DNA of 64,000 nt from Streptomyces sp. NBC_01283 (GTDB lineage Bacteria > Actinomycetota > Actinomycetes > Streptomycetales > Streptomycetaceae). The notes beneath the pieces were generated by a model. It had not been told where the DNA came from and did no database searches. It saw only the letters and a program-made list of their open reading frames with translations. Made by a program: the position numbers and the translations under genes. Positions within the stretch are counted from its first letter, which is position 1. Each line of letters begins with the position of its first letter. Shown piece after piece: positions 1-7,077 of the stretch. Where the stretch lies: assembly GCF_041435335.1 (NCBI RefSeq), contig NZ_CP108430.1, forward strand, positions 7,970,001 through 8,034,000, in the 5' to 3' direction.

Positions 1-1026
1 GACCCGTGGTGTGCCGAACCGGTCGATCACCGAGCCGACCTTCGTGGACGACAGGGCGACCAGGGCGCCCGCCGGGAGGAAGGCGAGCGCGGTCTCCAGG
101 GCGGACCAGCCGAGCAGCGTCTGGAAGTACTGCGTGGCCAGGAACTGGAAGGAGACGTAGCCGCCGAAGAATGTCATCGCCCCTATCTGCGCCCGGAGTT
201 GAGGTCCGGAGCGCAGGACCCCGAGGCGGATCAGCGGGCTCGCGGTGCGCAGCTCGATGCGTACGAAGACGGCGAGCAGCACGGCCGCGGCGAGGAACGA
301 CAGCAGGGTGCGGGCCGACGCCCAGCCGGCCTCCGGCGCCTCGACGACGGTGAAGACGAGAAGGAGCATCGCGGCGGTGCCGGTGATGGCGCCGGGCACG
401 TCGTAGCCGCCGATGTTCTTCTCGCGGGCGCTGCGCGGGATCAGCTTGAGTCCGGCGATCAGCGCGATGACGGCGATGGGCGCGGGCAGCAGCATCGTCA
501 GGCGCCAGCTGGCCTCGGTGAGCAGCCCGGAGAGGACGAGGCCCATGGAGAAGCCGGTGGCGGCGCAGGTGGTGTAGATGGTGAGCGCGCGGTTGCGGAC
601 CGGGCCCTCCGCGAACGTCGTGGTGATGATGGAAAGGCCCGCGGGCGCGGTGAACGCGGCGCTCAGGCCCTTGATGAAGCGGCTCGCGATGAGCAGCGGG
701 CCCGAGTCGACGAACCCGCCGAGCAGCGAGGCGACGGCGAAGACGGCCAGCGCGATCAGGAAGACGCGGCGCCGCCCGAGCAGGTCGGCGGCCCGGCCGC
801 CCAGGAGCAGGAGGCCGCCGTAGCCGAGGATGTAGCCGCTGACGACCCACTGGAGGGTCGAGGTGGAGAGGTTCAGTTCGGAGCCGATGGAGGGCAGGGC
901 GACGCCGACCATCGACACGTCGAGGGCGTCGAGGAACATCGCGGCGCAGAGCACGAGGAGTGTGCCCCACAGACGCGGGGACCAGCGCTCCGGGGACGCG
1001 GAGACAGCTGTGAGCGGAGAAGTCAT
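1..1026 (-). CDS. MFS drug-efflux transporter, DHA2 (14-TM) type, C-terminus cut by window edge
   Basis: Proton-driven inner-membrane exporter of the EmrB/QacA class. The 342 visible residues are a run of hydrophobic helices starting near residue 20. The motif FLDALDVSMVGVALPSIG after helix 1 and GRAADLLGRRR at residues 77-87 are typical of the family. Start ATG at 1026 is the first Met, directly opposite the MarR gene. The gene is open at the left edge, so substrate and length cannot be judged. The divergent MarR gene and the dyad between them suggest ligand-induced derepression of the pump. Family assignment is firm; the substrate is unknown. Confidence 0.9.
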   Translation of the reverse strand, partial: MTSPLTAVSASPERWSPRLWGTLLVLCAAMFLDALDVSMVGVALPSIGSELNLSTSTLQWVVSGYILGYGGLLLLGGRAADLLGRRRVFLIALAVFAVASLLGGFVDSGPLLIASRFIKGLSAAFTAPAGLSIITTTFAEGPVRNRALTIYTTCAATGFSMGLVLSGLLTEASWRLTMLLPAPIAVIALIAGLKLIPRSAREKNIGGYDVPGAITGTAAMLLLVFTVVEAPEAGWASARTLLSFLAAAVLLAVFVRIELRTASPLIRLGVLRSGPQLRAQIGAMTFFGGYVSFQFLATQYFQTLLGWSALETALAFLPAGALVALSSTKVGSVIDRFGTPRV

Positions 1027-1040
1027 GCGGAGCACAGTAC

Positions 1041-1067
1041 ATGCACATGCATTGAGTGCAAGTGCAT
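1041..1067. promoter_or_regulatory. Imperfect dyad, probable MarR operator
   Basis: A 27-bp imperfect inverted repeat with outer arms ATGCAC and GTGCAT and inner TGCA repeats lies between the divergent MFS and MarR genes, 14 bp from the MFS start. MarR proteins usually bind such dyads in their own divergent promoters. That this one is the site is inference from position and symmetry. Confidence 0.5.
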
Positions 1068-1114
1068 TTAATTCTGATGCAACAAAGAGGTGTTCTCTGC
1101 TAACGTGCGATGTC

Positions 1115-1519
1115 ATGGCGGCGAAGAAGGCCGAGCAAGGGCTCGTGGACCAATGGCGCGACATCCTCGCGGTGCACGCGCGCACTCTGTGCGAACTCGA
1201 CAACGCCCTGCGGGAACACGGCCTCGGGGCGAGCGACTTCGAAGTCCTCGACGTGCTGTCCGAGGGCGCCGCGGCCGACGGCGACTGCGCCTACCGCGTG
1301 CAGGACATCGCGGGCCGGGTGCACCTGAGCCAGAGCGCACTCTCCCGACTCATCGGCCGCCTGGAGAAGGACGGCCTGGTGGAGCGCGCGATGTGCAGCG
1401 AGGACCGGCGCGGGGTGCGGGTCGTGCTCACCGACAAGGGCCGCCGACTGCACGCGGAGGTGCGGCCGCTGCAGCGTGCGGTGCTTGAGCGGACGCTGCA
1501 GCGGGCGGACTCCCAGTAG
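1115..1519 (+). CDS. MarR-family transcriptional regulator
   Basis: A 134-residue winged-helix protein. The central segment (about 64-100) has the recognition helix in HLSQSALSRLIGRLEKDGL, followed by the wing with SEDRRGVRVVLTDKGR, which is the classic MarR signature. The start ATG at 1115 gives the normal family length; upstream in-frame starts would run through the promoter dyad. It is divergent from the MFS pump and probably represses both genes until a ligand binds. The ligand is not predictable from the sequence. Confidence 0.9.
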   Translation: MAAKKAEQGLVDQWRDILAVHARTLCELDNALREHGLGASDFEVLDVLSEGAAADGDCAYRVQDIAGRVHLSQSALSRLIGRLEKDGLVERAMCSEDRRGVRVVLTDKGRRLHAEVRPLQRAVLERTLQRADSQ

Positions 1520-1529
1520 TCCGTGCGCC

Positions 1530-2294
1530 TTATACGCCGGACGTCTCGCTCCAGAACGCGCTGAGCGCGGTGTCGCCGGTGACGTGCGGGAAAGGCGCGC
1601 GGTTCCACAGCGCCAGGTAGAGGTGCTCGGCGGGACCAGACAGTTCACAGTCGGCCGGGCCTTCGTCGCCCCGCACCGTGACGGGCGGCTCCTGAGAGAG
1701 GCGCACGGTCCACACGGCATCCGCCTGCACATCACCATTCGCGACCGCATCAGCATTCGCGTCCGTCGTCCGTACGCGCAGGACCCGGGGCTCCTGCGTG
1801 CGCACCCTGCTGCGCGAGCGCGCGTGGAATCCGCGGAGCAACTCGTCGATCCCGTCCGCGGCGAACTCCGTGCCGATCGGGGAAGGTGTGCCCTCTTGCG
1901 CGGACTCGGCGTCCACGCGGTGGATCGTTGTCTCGTTCGCCTGCCGCCGCGCCCAGAACGCGAGCGGGGACGCCGCGGGCAGGAACGTCCAGCACTGCAG
2001 GTCGGGCGCCGCTGCACGCAGCGTGTCGACCAGGTCGCCGTGCATCTGCCGGTACCAGTCGATCAGGGACGCGCCGTCGAGGTCCGGCGGATCGCCGATG
2101 GGGTGCGGCGAGGTGTGTGCCTCGGCGACATGCGCGCCGGCCCAGCGGTGCACCGCCCCGGTGTGCCGCAGCAGATCGCGTACGGTCCAGTCGGGACAGG
2201 TGGCGACCTTGGCGTCGGTCCCGGCGGCTTCGGCGGCGCGGGCCAGCAACTGGCCTTCGGCGTCGAGGACGTGAAGGTGCTCGGCAATCTCCAT
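1530..2294 (-). CDS. Maleylpyruvate isomerase-family (DinB-like, mycothiol-dependent) protein
   Basis: A 254-residue protein of the actinobacterial TIGR03083 type. It has an N-terminal DinB-like four-helix metal-binding domain (CPDWTVRDLLRHTGAVHRW near 34-52; NETTIHRVDAE later, where the histidines are expected metal ligands) and a C-terminal small domain ending in a FWSETSGV tail. Family members use mycothiol as cofactor; most have no assigned substrate. The start at 2294 is chosen because the conserved domain begins there and the longer frame adds a basic, unconserved leader. It converges with MarR, with 10 bp between the stops. Confidence 0.8.
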   Translation of the reverse strand: MEIAEHLHVLDAEGQLLARAAEAAGTDAKVATCPDWTVRDLLRHTGAVHRWAGAHVAEAHTSPHPIGDPPDLDGASLIDWYRQMHGDLVDTLRAAAPDLQCWTFLPAASPLAFWARRQANETTIHRVDAESAQEGTPSPIGTEFAADGIDELLRGFHARSRSRVRTQEPRVLRVRTTDANADAVANGDVQADAVWTVRLSQEPPVTVRGDEGPADCELSGPAEHLYLALWNRAPFPHVTGDTALSAFWSETSGV

Positions 2295-2429
2295 AGGGGG
2301 ATTGTGCCGGATGCGGCTCCCCGGTGAGCTGCATTTTCGCCCTCCTCTCGTACAACTTTTCGACTCACGGGTGGGTCTCGTCCATGCCGCCGGTGTCATG
2401 CCCTGCCTGCGCTGCATGTCCTGCTATGA

Positions 2430-2582
2430 GACGGCTATGGCGACCTCGTCACCGCTTCCGGAGCCTCCGTGCCGGGTGCCTCGGACGCCGGGGCGATCGT
2501 CGTGAACAGCGGAGCTTCCGGCGGGATCTCGGTCGACCGCACGCAGATCGTCACGCAGAACTTGTCCGGCGTCCCCGGCGTC
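2430..2582 (+). pseudogene. Remnant of an FG-GAP (integrin-alpha-like) repeat protein
   Basis: The frame beginning right after a TGA at 2427-2429 reads DGYGDLVTASGASVPGASD and continues AGAIVVNSGASGG. This is one FG-GAP repeat as found in large secreted Streptomyces proteins (consensus DGY.DLAVGAPGA, then AG.V.V..GS..G). The match stops near SGVPGV. There is no start codon, signal peptide or further repeat on either side, so this is a fragment of a lost gene and not a functional CDS. Based on motif recognition only. Confidence 0.55.
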
Positions 2583-2635
2583 CACGTACTTCGGGCGCTC
2601 CATGCCGTAGGCGGACCCGACGGCACCGGCCGTGG

Positions 2636-2661
2636 CCCCAGGGCCCGGTCGGGGCCTGGGG
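2636..2661. terminator. GC-rich hairpin downstream of the FG-GAP remnant
   Basis: CCCCAGGGCCC and GGGGCCTGGGG form an 11-bp stem with one mismatch around a 4-nt loop (GGTC). It could be the old terminator of the decayed FG-GAP gene. A tandem GAAGGTTTGT repeat follows it at about 2669-2688. Confidence 0.4.
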
Positions 2662-2761
2662 CGTACCGAAGGTTTGTGAAGGTTTGTGAATACCGATCGC
2701 CCCGGCGGGCACCAGGAGGCAGTCAACGACGGTTCACCGCGCCCCAGGAAAGGAGCACCCC

Positions 2762-2989
2762 GTGCTCAGGCCCCACCCCACGTTCCTGCACACCCTGCTC
2801 GAAACCTATTCCTCGCTGTTGGACCAGCAGGGCCGGGAGGACTCGGCCGAGGTCAGGCAGCGGCTGGACGATGTGTCGTACACCTTGTGCGTCTCCACCG
2901 GTACGCGGACTCCCGAGGCAGCCGTGGCCTGGGCCCGCGCCCAACTCGCCGGCGTGCTCTCGCAGGACGACGCCCGCCTGTCCGCCTGA
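2762..2989 (+). CDS. DUF5133 domain protein
   Basis: A small 75-residue acidic protein of the Streptomyces DUF5133 family (family name from memory). It is recognised by the segment RQRLDDVSYTLCVSTGTRTP, which is nearly the same as in the second copy at 3637-3864. Start is GTG 2762 behind a good AGGAAAGGAGC ribosome-binding site. No catalytic motif, signal peptide or membrane segment is visible. Function is unknown; such genes often sit near regulators and sporulation genes. The pair flanks an SsgA-like gene here. Confidence 0.75.
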   Translation: MLRPHPTFLHTLLETYSSLLDQQGREDSAEVRQRLDDVSYTLCVSTGTRTPEAAVAWARAQLAGVLSQDDARLSA

Positions 2990-3104
2990 AACGCGATTCC
3001 TGCATCGCCCGCAGCGAGGAATGCGACGTCAGCCTGCCGCACGCGTGTCACCCGGTCTGCGCATTCTCCGCATGCATGGGCGACTACCGGGAACCCCGTT
3101 GTGC

Positions 3105-3518
3105 ATGGAATCCAGCCTCACCTGCCCCATCGCGTCCCACCTGCGCGTCGACGCCCTCGACCTCGTGCTCGAAGCCGAGCTGACCCTGACGTACAGCACC
3201 AAGGACCCGCTGGCCGTGACCCTCACCTTTCCGCGGTCCGAGGCCGAGCAGGCCCCGACGGTCTGGGTGCTCTCCAGGGATCTCCTTGCGTCGGGACTCC
3301 GGGCGCAGGTGGGCGAGGGTGATGTCGTGATCCGGCCGCGGGGGTGTCACACGGTGCTGGTGACGCTCACGTCCCCCGGTGGACGTGTCCGGGGGGAACT
3401 CGAGCGGGCGCCGATCGAGGCGTTCATCCGCGAGACGTACGCTCTGCTGCCCGCCTCTGAGGAGAGCGCGGCGCTGGACCTGGACGGGCTGATCGCGGCC
3501 CTCATCGCGGCGCCGTGA
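3105..3518 (+). CDS. SsgA-like (SALP) sporulation/cell-division regulator
   Basis: A 137-residue protein of the SsgA/SsgB family, which is found only in sporulating actinomycetes and controls septum placement and sporulation-specific division (SsgB recruits FtsZ). Family features visible are the N-terminal beta strand with LVLEAELTLTYSTKDPLAV, then VTLTFP, WVLSRDLLASGL, GDVVIRP, and a C-terminal helix with FIRETYALLP. Start ATG 3105 gives the normal length; no strong ribosome-binding site is seen. Which of the several SALP paralogues it is cannot be told from the sequence alone. Confidence 0.88.
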   Translation: MESSLTCPIASHLRVDALDLVLEAELTLTYSTKDPLAVTLTFPRSEAEQAPTVWVLSRDLLASGLRAQVGEGDVVIRPRGCHTVLVTLTSPGGRVRGELERAPIEAFIRETYALLPASEESAALDLDGLIAALIAAP

Positions 3519-3560
3519 GCGAGGTGCGCGATCTGGGCGAGGTCCGCGATCTGAGCGAGG
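3519..3560. repeat. 18-bp tandem repeat just after the SsgA-like gene
   Basis: Two copies of an 18-bp unit, GCGAGGTGCGCGATCTGG and GCGAGGTCCGCGATCTGA, stand head to tail from one base past the SsgA-like stop codon. A 6-bp start of a third copy follows. They precede the terminator hairpin. This looks like slippage duplication. Confidence 0.7.
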
Positions 3561-3596
3561 CCGGTCCAGGCCGTGCGCGTGCTTCACGCTGTCGGC

Positions 3597-3628
3597 GGGC
3601 CGGCGGCCGGGCGAGGCGCCGCCGGCCC
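3597..3628. terminator. Bidirectional terminator between the SsgA-like and DUF5133 genes
   Basis: A perfect 11-bp stem, GGGCCGGCGGC paired with GCCGCCGGCCC, around a 10-nt loop lies between two convergent genes. There is no T-run, as usual for Streptomyces terminators. Confidence 0.65.
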
Positions 3629-3636
3629 CACTCCTG

Positions 3637-3864
3637 TCACACGGGCTGCGGGGTCTCCGACGCGCCATCGGCCATGGCCAACTGCCGACGGGCGGCGGCA
3701 AGCGCCGACCGCACCTTGCGGGTGCCGGTGGAGACGCAGAGGGTGTAGGCGATGTCCTCGATCCGTTGCCGGGTCTCGGGAGCCATGCTCGGCGTATGCG
3801 GCGCGCTCAAAGTCTCGTACTGCTCCACCAGTTCGCGCAGTATCGTCGGGTCGGCCATCAGCAC
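3637..3864 (-). CDS. DUF5133 domain protein, second copy
   Basis: A 75-residue paralogue of the protein at 2762. It shares the core RQRIEDIAYTLCVSTGTRKV and the preceding LRELVEQYETL helix. Start GTG 3864 is preceded by AAAGGAGA at good spacing; ATG at 3858 is an alternative. No known catalytic residues. The two copies are in opposite orientation around the SsgA-like gene. Function unknown. Confidence 0.75.
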   Translation of the reverse strand: MLMADPTILRELVEQYETLSAPHTPSMAPETRQRIEDIAYTLCVSTGTRKVRSALAAARRQLAMADGASETPQPV

Positions 3865-4287
3865 GGCAGGTCTCCTTTGCTTTCAACGGGGTGACGCAGC
3901 CCTCAGCGGGCCGTGGTGCGGGGGTGCTTGGCCGCCCAGGCGTGCGTGCACGTGTGCGCGCGCGGGCCGACGGCAGATGAAGAGCGGGCGAGGTGACTGC
4001 CGGCGCGTGCCTGTCCACCACCACCGTGCGCGAGACAGGATGCGGGACGGCGGTTGAGGAAGAACGACACTCGCTCCGTGGAGGCGGGGGCTTTGGGGCA
4101 CGGCCGCTTCCTGACCTCGAAATCAGTGTGCCCACGAGGGAGCGCCGGACGCCACCCGGCGCTGTGACGTGAGCCGCACGCCCGCGGGGTTTGGGGGCGC
4201 CGTTACCCGGGATGCGGGCCCTGACGCCGAACCGGGCACGGGCGTGCGCGTGAAATCTCCCCGCGCTGTGCCACCGCGGCCGGTGGC
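3865..4287. other. Gene-free stretch with an alternating purine-pyrimidine tract
   Basis: I see no convincing coding frame here; the short leftward frame at 3883-4101 has arginine/proline-rich shadow composition. The one notable element is a strictly alternating pyrimidine-purine run of 24 bases at 3941-3964, of the type that can adopt Z-form DNA. The stretch presumably holds the promoter of the DUF5133 gene. Confidence 0.4.
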
Positions 4288-4722
4288 CTACGCGGCCTGG
4301 ATGAGTTCGGCACGGCCGAACAGGAGGGCATAGCCGGAGGGGAGCTGGCCCAGGATCCGGGTCAGGAGTTCGGGGCCCGCCAGGGCTGCGACGGCGGCCA
4401 GAACGGCGCCGGTGTCCCAGCGTGTGGTGGCGGGGCTTGCCCCGGCCCGGGTGGCGAGATCCTTGACGAAGCCCCAACCGGTGAGGGGCTCGATGGCGGG
4501 GACCTGCGCGGTGAGGATGCGGGCGGCCTCCACGGGCAGACGCGCCGCGAGCTCGACGCGTTCATCCCCGGTCAGCTGCCTGCCGAGGCCGCCGAGTACC
4601 AGCCGAACGGCTTCCTCGGCCCGCTCCCTGGTGGGGTACGCGCCTTCGTAGCGCACCTTCTCCAGCATCTGACGGAACGTCATCACAGGGAGGGGGCGGG
4701 CGGGTTCAGGTCGTTCGAACAT
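4288..4722 (-). CDS. DUF2267 domain protein
   Basis: A 144-residue protein of the DUF2267 family. The conserved opening TFRQMLEKVRYEGAYPTRER is followed by EEAVRLVLGGLGRQLTGDER and LAARLPVEAARILTAQ, a helical repeat shared by this family. Start ATG 4722 is chosen for its upstream GAGAAAGG; Met at 4683 is the alternative and still leaves the whole domain. It lies downstream of hsp18 on the same strand after 184 bp. DUF2267 genes often accompany small heat-shock proteins, so a stress role is plausible. Biochemical function is unknown. Confidence 0.8.
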   Translation of the reverse strand: MFERPEPARPLPVMTFRQMLEKVRYEGAYPTRERAEEAVRLVLGGLGRQLTGDERVELAARLPVEAARILTAQVPAIEPLTGWGFVKDLATRAGASPATTRWDTGAVLAAVAALAGPELLTRILGQLPSGYALLFGRAELIQAA

Positions 4723-4906
4723 CGCTGCGTGCGCGCCTTTCTCGTCGCGGAGGGGATGGTGTGGGTGAGTGTGGGTGTCGATACCGGTGCTGTCTGTACG
4801 GGGGCGTACATCAGGTGCGGAGGGCGGAGCCATGGGGGCCATGGCAAAGGGGGCCACAGGGGGGGCATCAGCCCGTCCTCCGCACCACTCGTCGTGCGGC
4901 TCCGGC

Positions 4907-5338
4907 TCAGGCGCGGATCTCCCTCCGGGACGCTTCGTTCCCGATGGAGATCTTGCGGGGCTTGGCGCGCTCGGCGATCGGGATGCGCAGGGTCAGCACA
5001 CCCGCGTCGTACGAGGCCTCGATGCGCTCGGTGTCCAGCGTGTCGGCCAGCACGATCTGGCGGGAGAACACGCCAAAGGGCCGCTCGGACAGTTCCAACT
5101 GGACGGAATCGGGCTTGGCGACCGGGCGGCGCTCGGCCTTGACGGTCAGCATGTTCCGTTCCACGTCGATGTCGATCGCCTCGGCGGTGACGCCGGGCAG
5201 ATCGAAGGCCACCACGTACTCGTCTCCCTCGCGATAGGCGTCCATGGCCATCGCGGACGGTCGTGACCCGGTGCCGGGGCCGACCAGCTGCTGGGCGAGG
5301 CGGTCGAGCTCGCGGAAGGGATCAGTGCGCATCAACAT
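4907..5338 (-). CDS. hsp18: Small heat-shock protein Hsp18 (Hsp20/alpha-crystallin)
   Basis: ATP-independent cytosolic holdase that binds unfolding proteins. The 143 residues start with [18 protein letters not shown]. An alpha-crystallin domain spans about 35-130 ([20 protein letters not shown], then [17 protein letters not shown] [15 protein letters not shown]), and the C-terminal anchor PRKISI carries the I-x-I tail motif. Start ATG 5338 follows a full AGGAGGT box at 8 bp; the longer frame is not conserved. It is divergent from rheA with two RheA-type operators between them, the arrangement known for S. albus hsp18. Induction by heat through loss of RheA binding is expected from that precedent. 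Confidence 0.93.
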   Translation of the reverse strand: MLMRTDPFRELDRLAQQLVGPGTGSRPSAMAMDAYREGDEYVVAFDLPGVTAEAIDIDVERNMLTVKAERRPVAKPDSVQLELSERPFGVFSRQIVLADTLDTERIEASYDAGVLTLRIPIAERAKPRKISIGNEASRREIRA

Positions 5339-5405
5339 CGCGAAACACCTCCTGAAGGTTCGGGCTGTACCCGCCAATGCGCTTCACCTGCCTTCGGTTG
5401 TAGCA

Positions 5406-5424
5406 TGTCGTCCAATGGATGACA
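5406..5424. promoter_or_regulatory. RheA-type operator 1
   Basis: TGTCGTCCAATGGATGACA matches, with one mismatch, the inverted repeat TGTCATC-N5-GATGACA that I recall as the RheA operator of hsp18. It lies between hsp18 (start 5338) and rheA (start 5469). Confidence 0.75.
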
Positions 5425-5431
5425 AGTTTGA

Positions 5432-5450
5432 TGTCGTCCATGCGATGACA
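5432..5450. promoter_or_regulatory. RheA-type operator 2
   Basis: TGTCGTCCATGCGATGACA is a second copy of the same inverted repeat, centred 26 bp from the first. The half-sites TGTCGTC and GATGACA are identical in both copies and only the spacer differs. A second site near the rheA start suggests autorepression as well as hsp18 control. Confidence 0.7.
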
Positions 5451-5468
5451 CTGACGAAGGAGGCCCTC

Positions 5469-6116
5469 ATGGAGGCAACCGGCCCGCCGGAACCACCCCA
5501 CGCCGAAGACCGAAATCCCGCGTCCTTCCCGGCCGCCGCCTCTGCCCTGGAGGCCATCCGCGACGCCATGCGGGTCGCCCGGCAGGACGACGCGGACGCC
5601 CCACTCGCCGGCCGCACCGACCCGGAGCAGGCCTTGGCCTCGCTCCTGCTGCTGCGCGAGGTGCGTGAACAACTCGCCGCGTGGGAAGCGGGCCTGATCG
5701 AGACGGCCCGCCACGCGGGTGCGAGCTGGGCCGATCTGGCCCAGCCTCTGGGGGTCGCGAGCCGCCAGGCCGCCGAACGCCGCTATCTGCGCCAGCGCCC
5801 CGGGCCGACCGGAAGCACCGGCGAGCAGCGCGTGCAGGCCACGCGCCAGCGCCGCGCCGCCGACCGCACCCGCACCGCCTGGGCGCGGGACAACGCCGGC
5901 GACCTGCGTCGCCTCGCGGGCCAGGTCACGGCCCTCACCGGTCTTCCGCCGCGAGCGCGGGCCGCGATCGGCCGTGTCGACGCGGCTCTGGCCGACGACG
6001 ACCCGGCGGCCCTGATCGACCCGCTGATCGCGGCCCGCCCATACGTGAAGCGCGCCCACCCGGATCTCGCCGCCCAGCTCGATGCCCTTACTGGTGACCT
6101 CTCTGGTGACCTCTAG
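5469..6116 (+). CDS. rheA: RheA-like hsp18 repressor
   Basis: A 215-residue protein matching what is annotated as HSP18 transcriptional regulator in Streptomyces. A central helix-turn-helix is visible around residues 85-110 (ASWADLAQPLGVASRQAAER). It is followed by a highly charged linker and a C-terminal helical region ending RPYVKRAHPDLAAQLDAL. In S. albus RheA is itself the thermosensor that releases the hsp18 operator on heating. Start ATG 5469 follows GAAGGAGG at 5 bp; earlier ATGs (5415, 5445) fall inside the operators. Identity rests on the divergent hsp18, the operators and the architecture. Confidence 0.85.
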   Translation: MEATGPPEPPHAEDRNPASFPAAASALEAIRDAMRVARQDDADAPLAGRTDPEQALASLLLLREVREQLAAWEAGLIETARHAGASWADLAQPLGVASRQAAERRYLRQRPGPTGSTGEQRVQATRQRRAADRTRTAWARDNAGDLRRLAGQVTALTGLPPRARAAIGRVDAALADDDPAALIDPLIAARPYVKRAHPDLAAQLDALTGDLSGDL

Positions 6117-6248
6117 GTGAGCGGCCGGCCGGTACCGCGTGATCGCGGGGTGCCTTGGAGGCCCCCCTGGGCATGGCGCTGAGGGTCGAATTGGTTCGCG
6201 GCAACTCCCCGCCGTCCGTGCGTTGCACGGCGGTCGATCCGTCGACGA

Positions 6249-6281
6249 CCGATCGATCGGATACTGAGTCCGACCGGTCGG
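6249..6281. promoter_or_regulatory. Paired palindromes upstream of the TetR gene
   Basis: Two perfect 12-bp palindromes, CCGATCGATCGG (6249-6260) and CCGACCGGTCGG (6270-6281), are centred 21 bp apart (two helical turns), about 55-90 bp upstream of the TetR start. The geometry fits two TetR dimers on one DNA face and suggests autoregulation. Binding is inferred from symmetry and position only. Confidence 0.5.
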
Positions 6282-6336
6282 ATGCCGAACGGCCCGCGAT
6301 CTCGGGGCCCGGACCGGCCCGGTAGGGTTCGGAGCC

Positions 6337-6918
6337 ATGGCGCCCCGCACAACTCAGATCCTTGAAGCCGCCGCCCGGTTGATCGCCCGTCGCGGCGTCC
6401 GCGGCCTCCGTGTCGAGGAGCTGGCCGCCGAGGCAGGCGTATCGACCGGGTTGATCTACTACCACTTCAAGGACCGCACCGGGATCCTGCGCCACACGCT
6501 GGAGTTCATCAACGACCGCGCGGAGCGCTACACCACGGACCGCGACCCCGACGCCCTGCCGCTCGCTCCCCGCGAGGAGCTCGACGAGGTTCTTCTCCTG
6601 GAGCTGCAGGACACCGTGGTGGTCAAGGAGAACAGCTCGGCCTGGGGCGAGCTGCGGGCGAGCGCCGTCTTCGACGAGGTGCTGCGGGAAGATCTCGCCA
6701 GGGCCACCCTGGTGTGGGTGCAGGAAGTGGCGGCGCTCCTCGGGCAGGTGCAGCCGATGGCCCCGGCGCCCGCGCTGGCCGCGGCAGGGGAGCGGCTCAC
6801 CGCGCTCCTGGAAGGCTTGAGCATGCGCTGGCTCAGCGGCGGGCTGCCGGTCGACCGCGCGCGTGACCTGATGCGGGGGGCCATCGACGCCGAACTGACC
6901 CTGCTGCAGGACAAGTAG
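6337..6918 (+). CDS. TetR-family transcriptional regulator
   Basis: A 193-residue regulator. The N-terminal helix-turn-helix spans about 8-52 (ILEAAARLIARRGVRGLRVE, then AEAGVSTGLIYYHFKDRTGI), a canonical TetR DNA-binding domain. The C-terminal ligand domain contains WGELRASAVFD as in BetI-like members. Start ATG 6337. No partner gene is co-directional or divergent nearby; the next gene (PucR-type) runs toward it, so the target may be distant or only itself through the paired palindromes. Confidence 0.9.
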   Translation: MAPRTTQILEAAARLIARRGVRGLRVEELAAEAGVSTGLIYYHFKDRTGILRHTLEFINDRAERYTTDRDPDALPLAPREELDEVLLLELQDTVVVKENSSAWGELRASAVFDEVLREDLARATLVWVQEVAALLGQVQPMAPAPALAAAGERLTALLEGLSMRWLSGGLPVDRARDLMRGAIDAELTLLQDK

Positions 6919-7077
6919 CGCCGGAACGGGCCGCGGTGCTTCCGAGCAGATCCGACGCGGCACATCAGCGACCGGCATCGGCCACGGCACCCACCGCAGG
7001 GCCCGTCACAGCGCACAACAGGGCTTCCGCGTAATTCCCCCGAAAGGGGTGATCGCGCCGCGCCGCGGCCGTGCGTA

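Noticed and set aside
199..1071. Rightward 290-codon frame over the MFS gene
   Set aside because: Gly/Ala/Asp/Arg low-complexity antisense product of a clear transporter gene.
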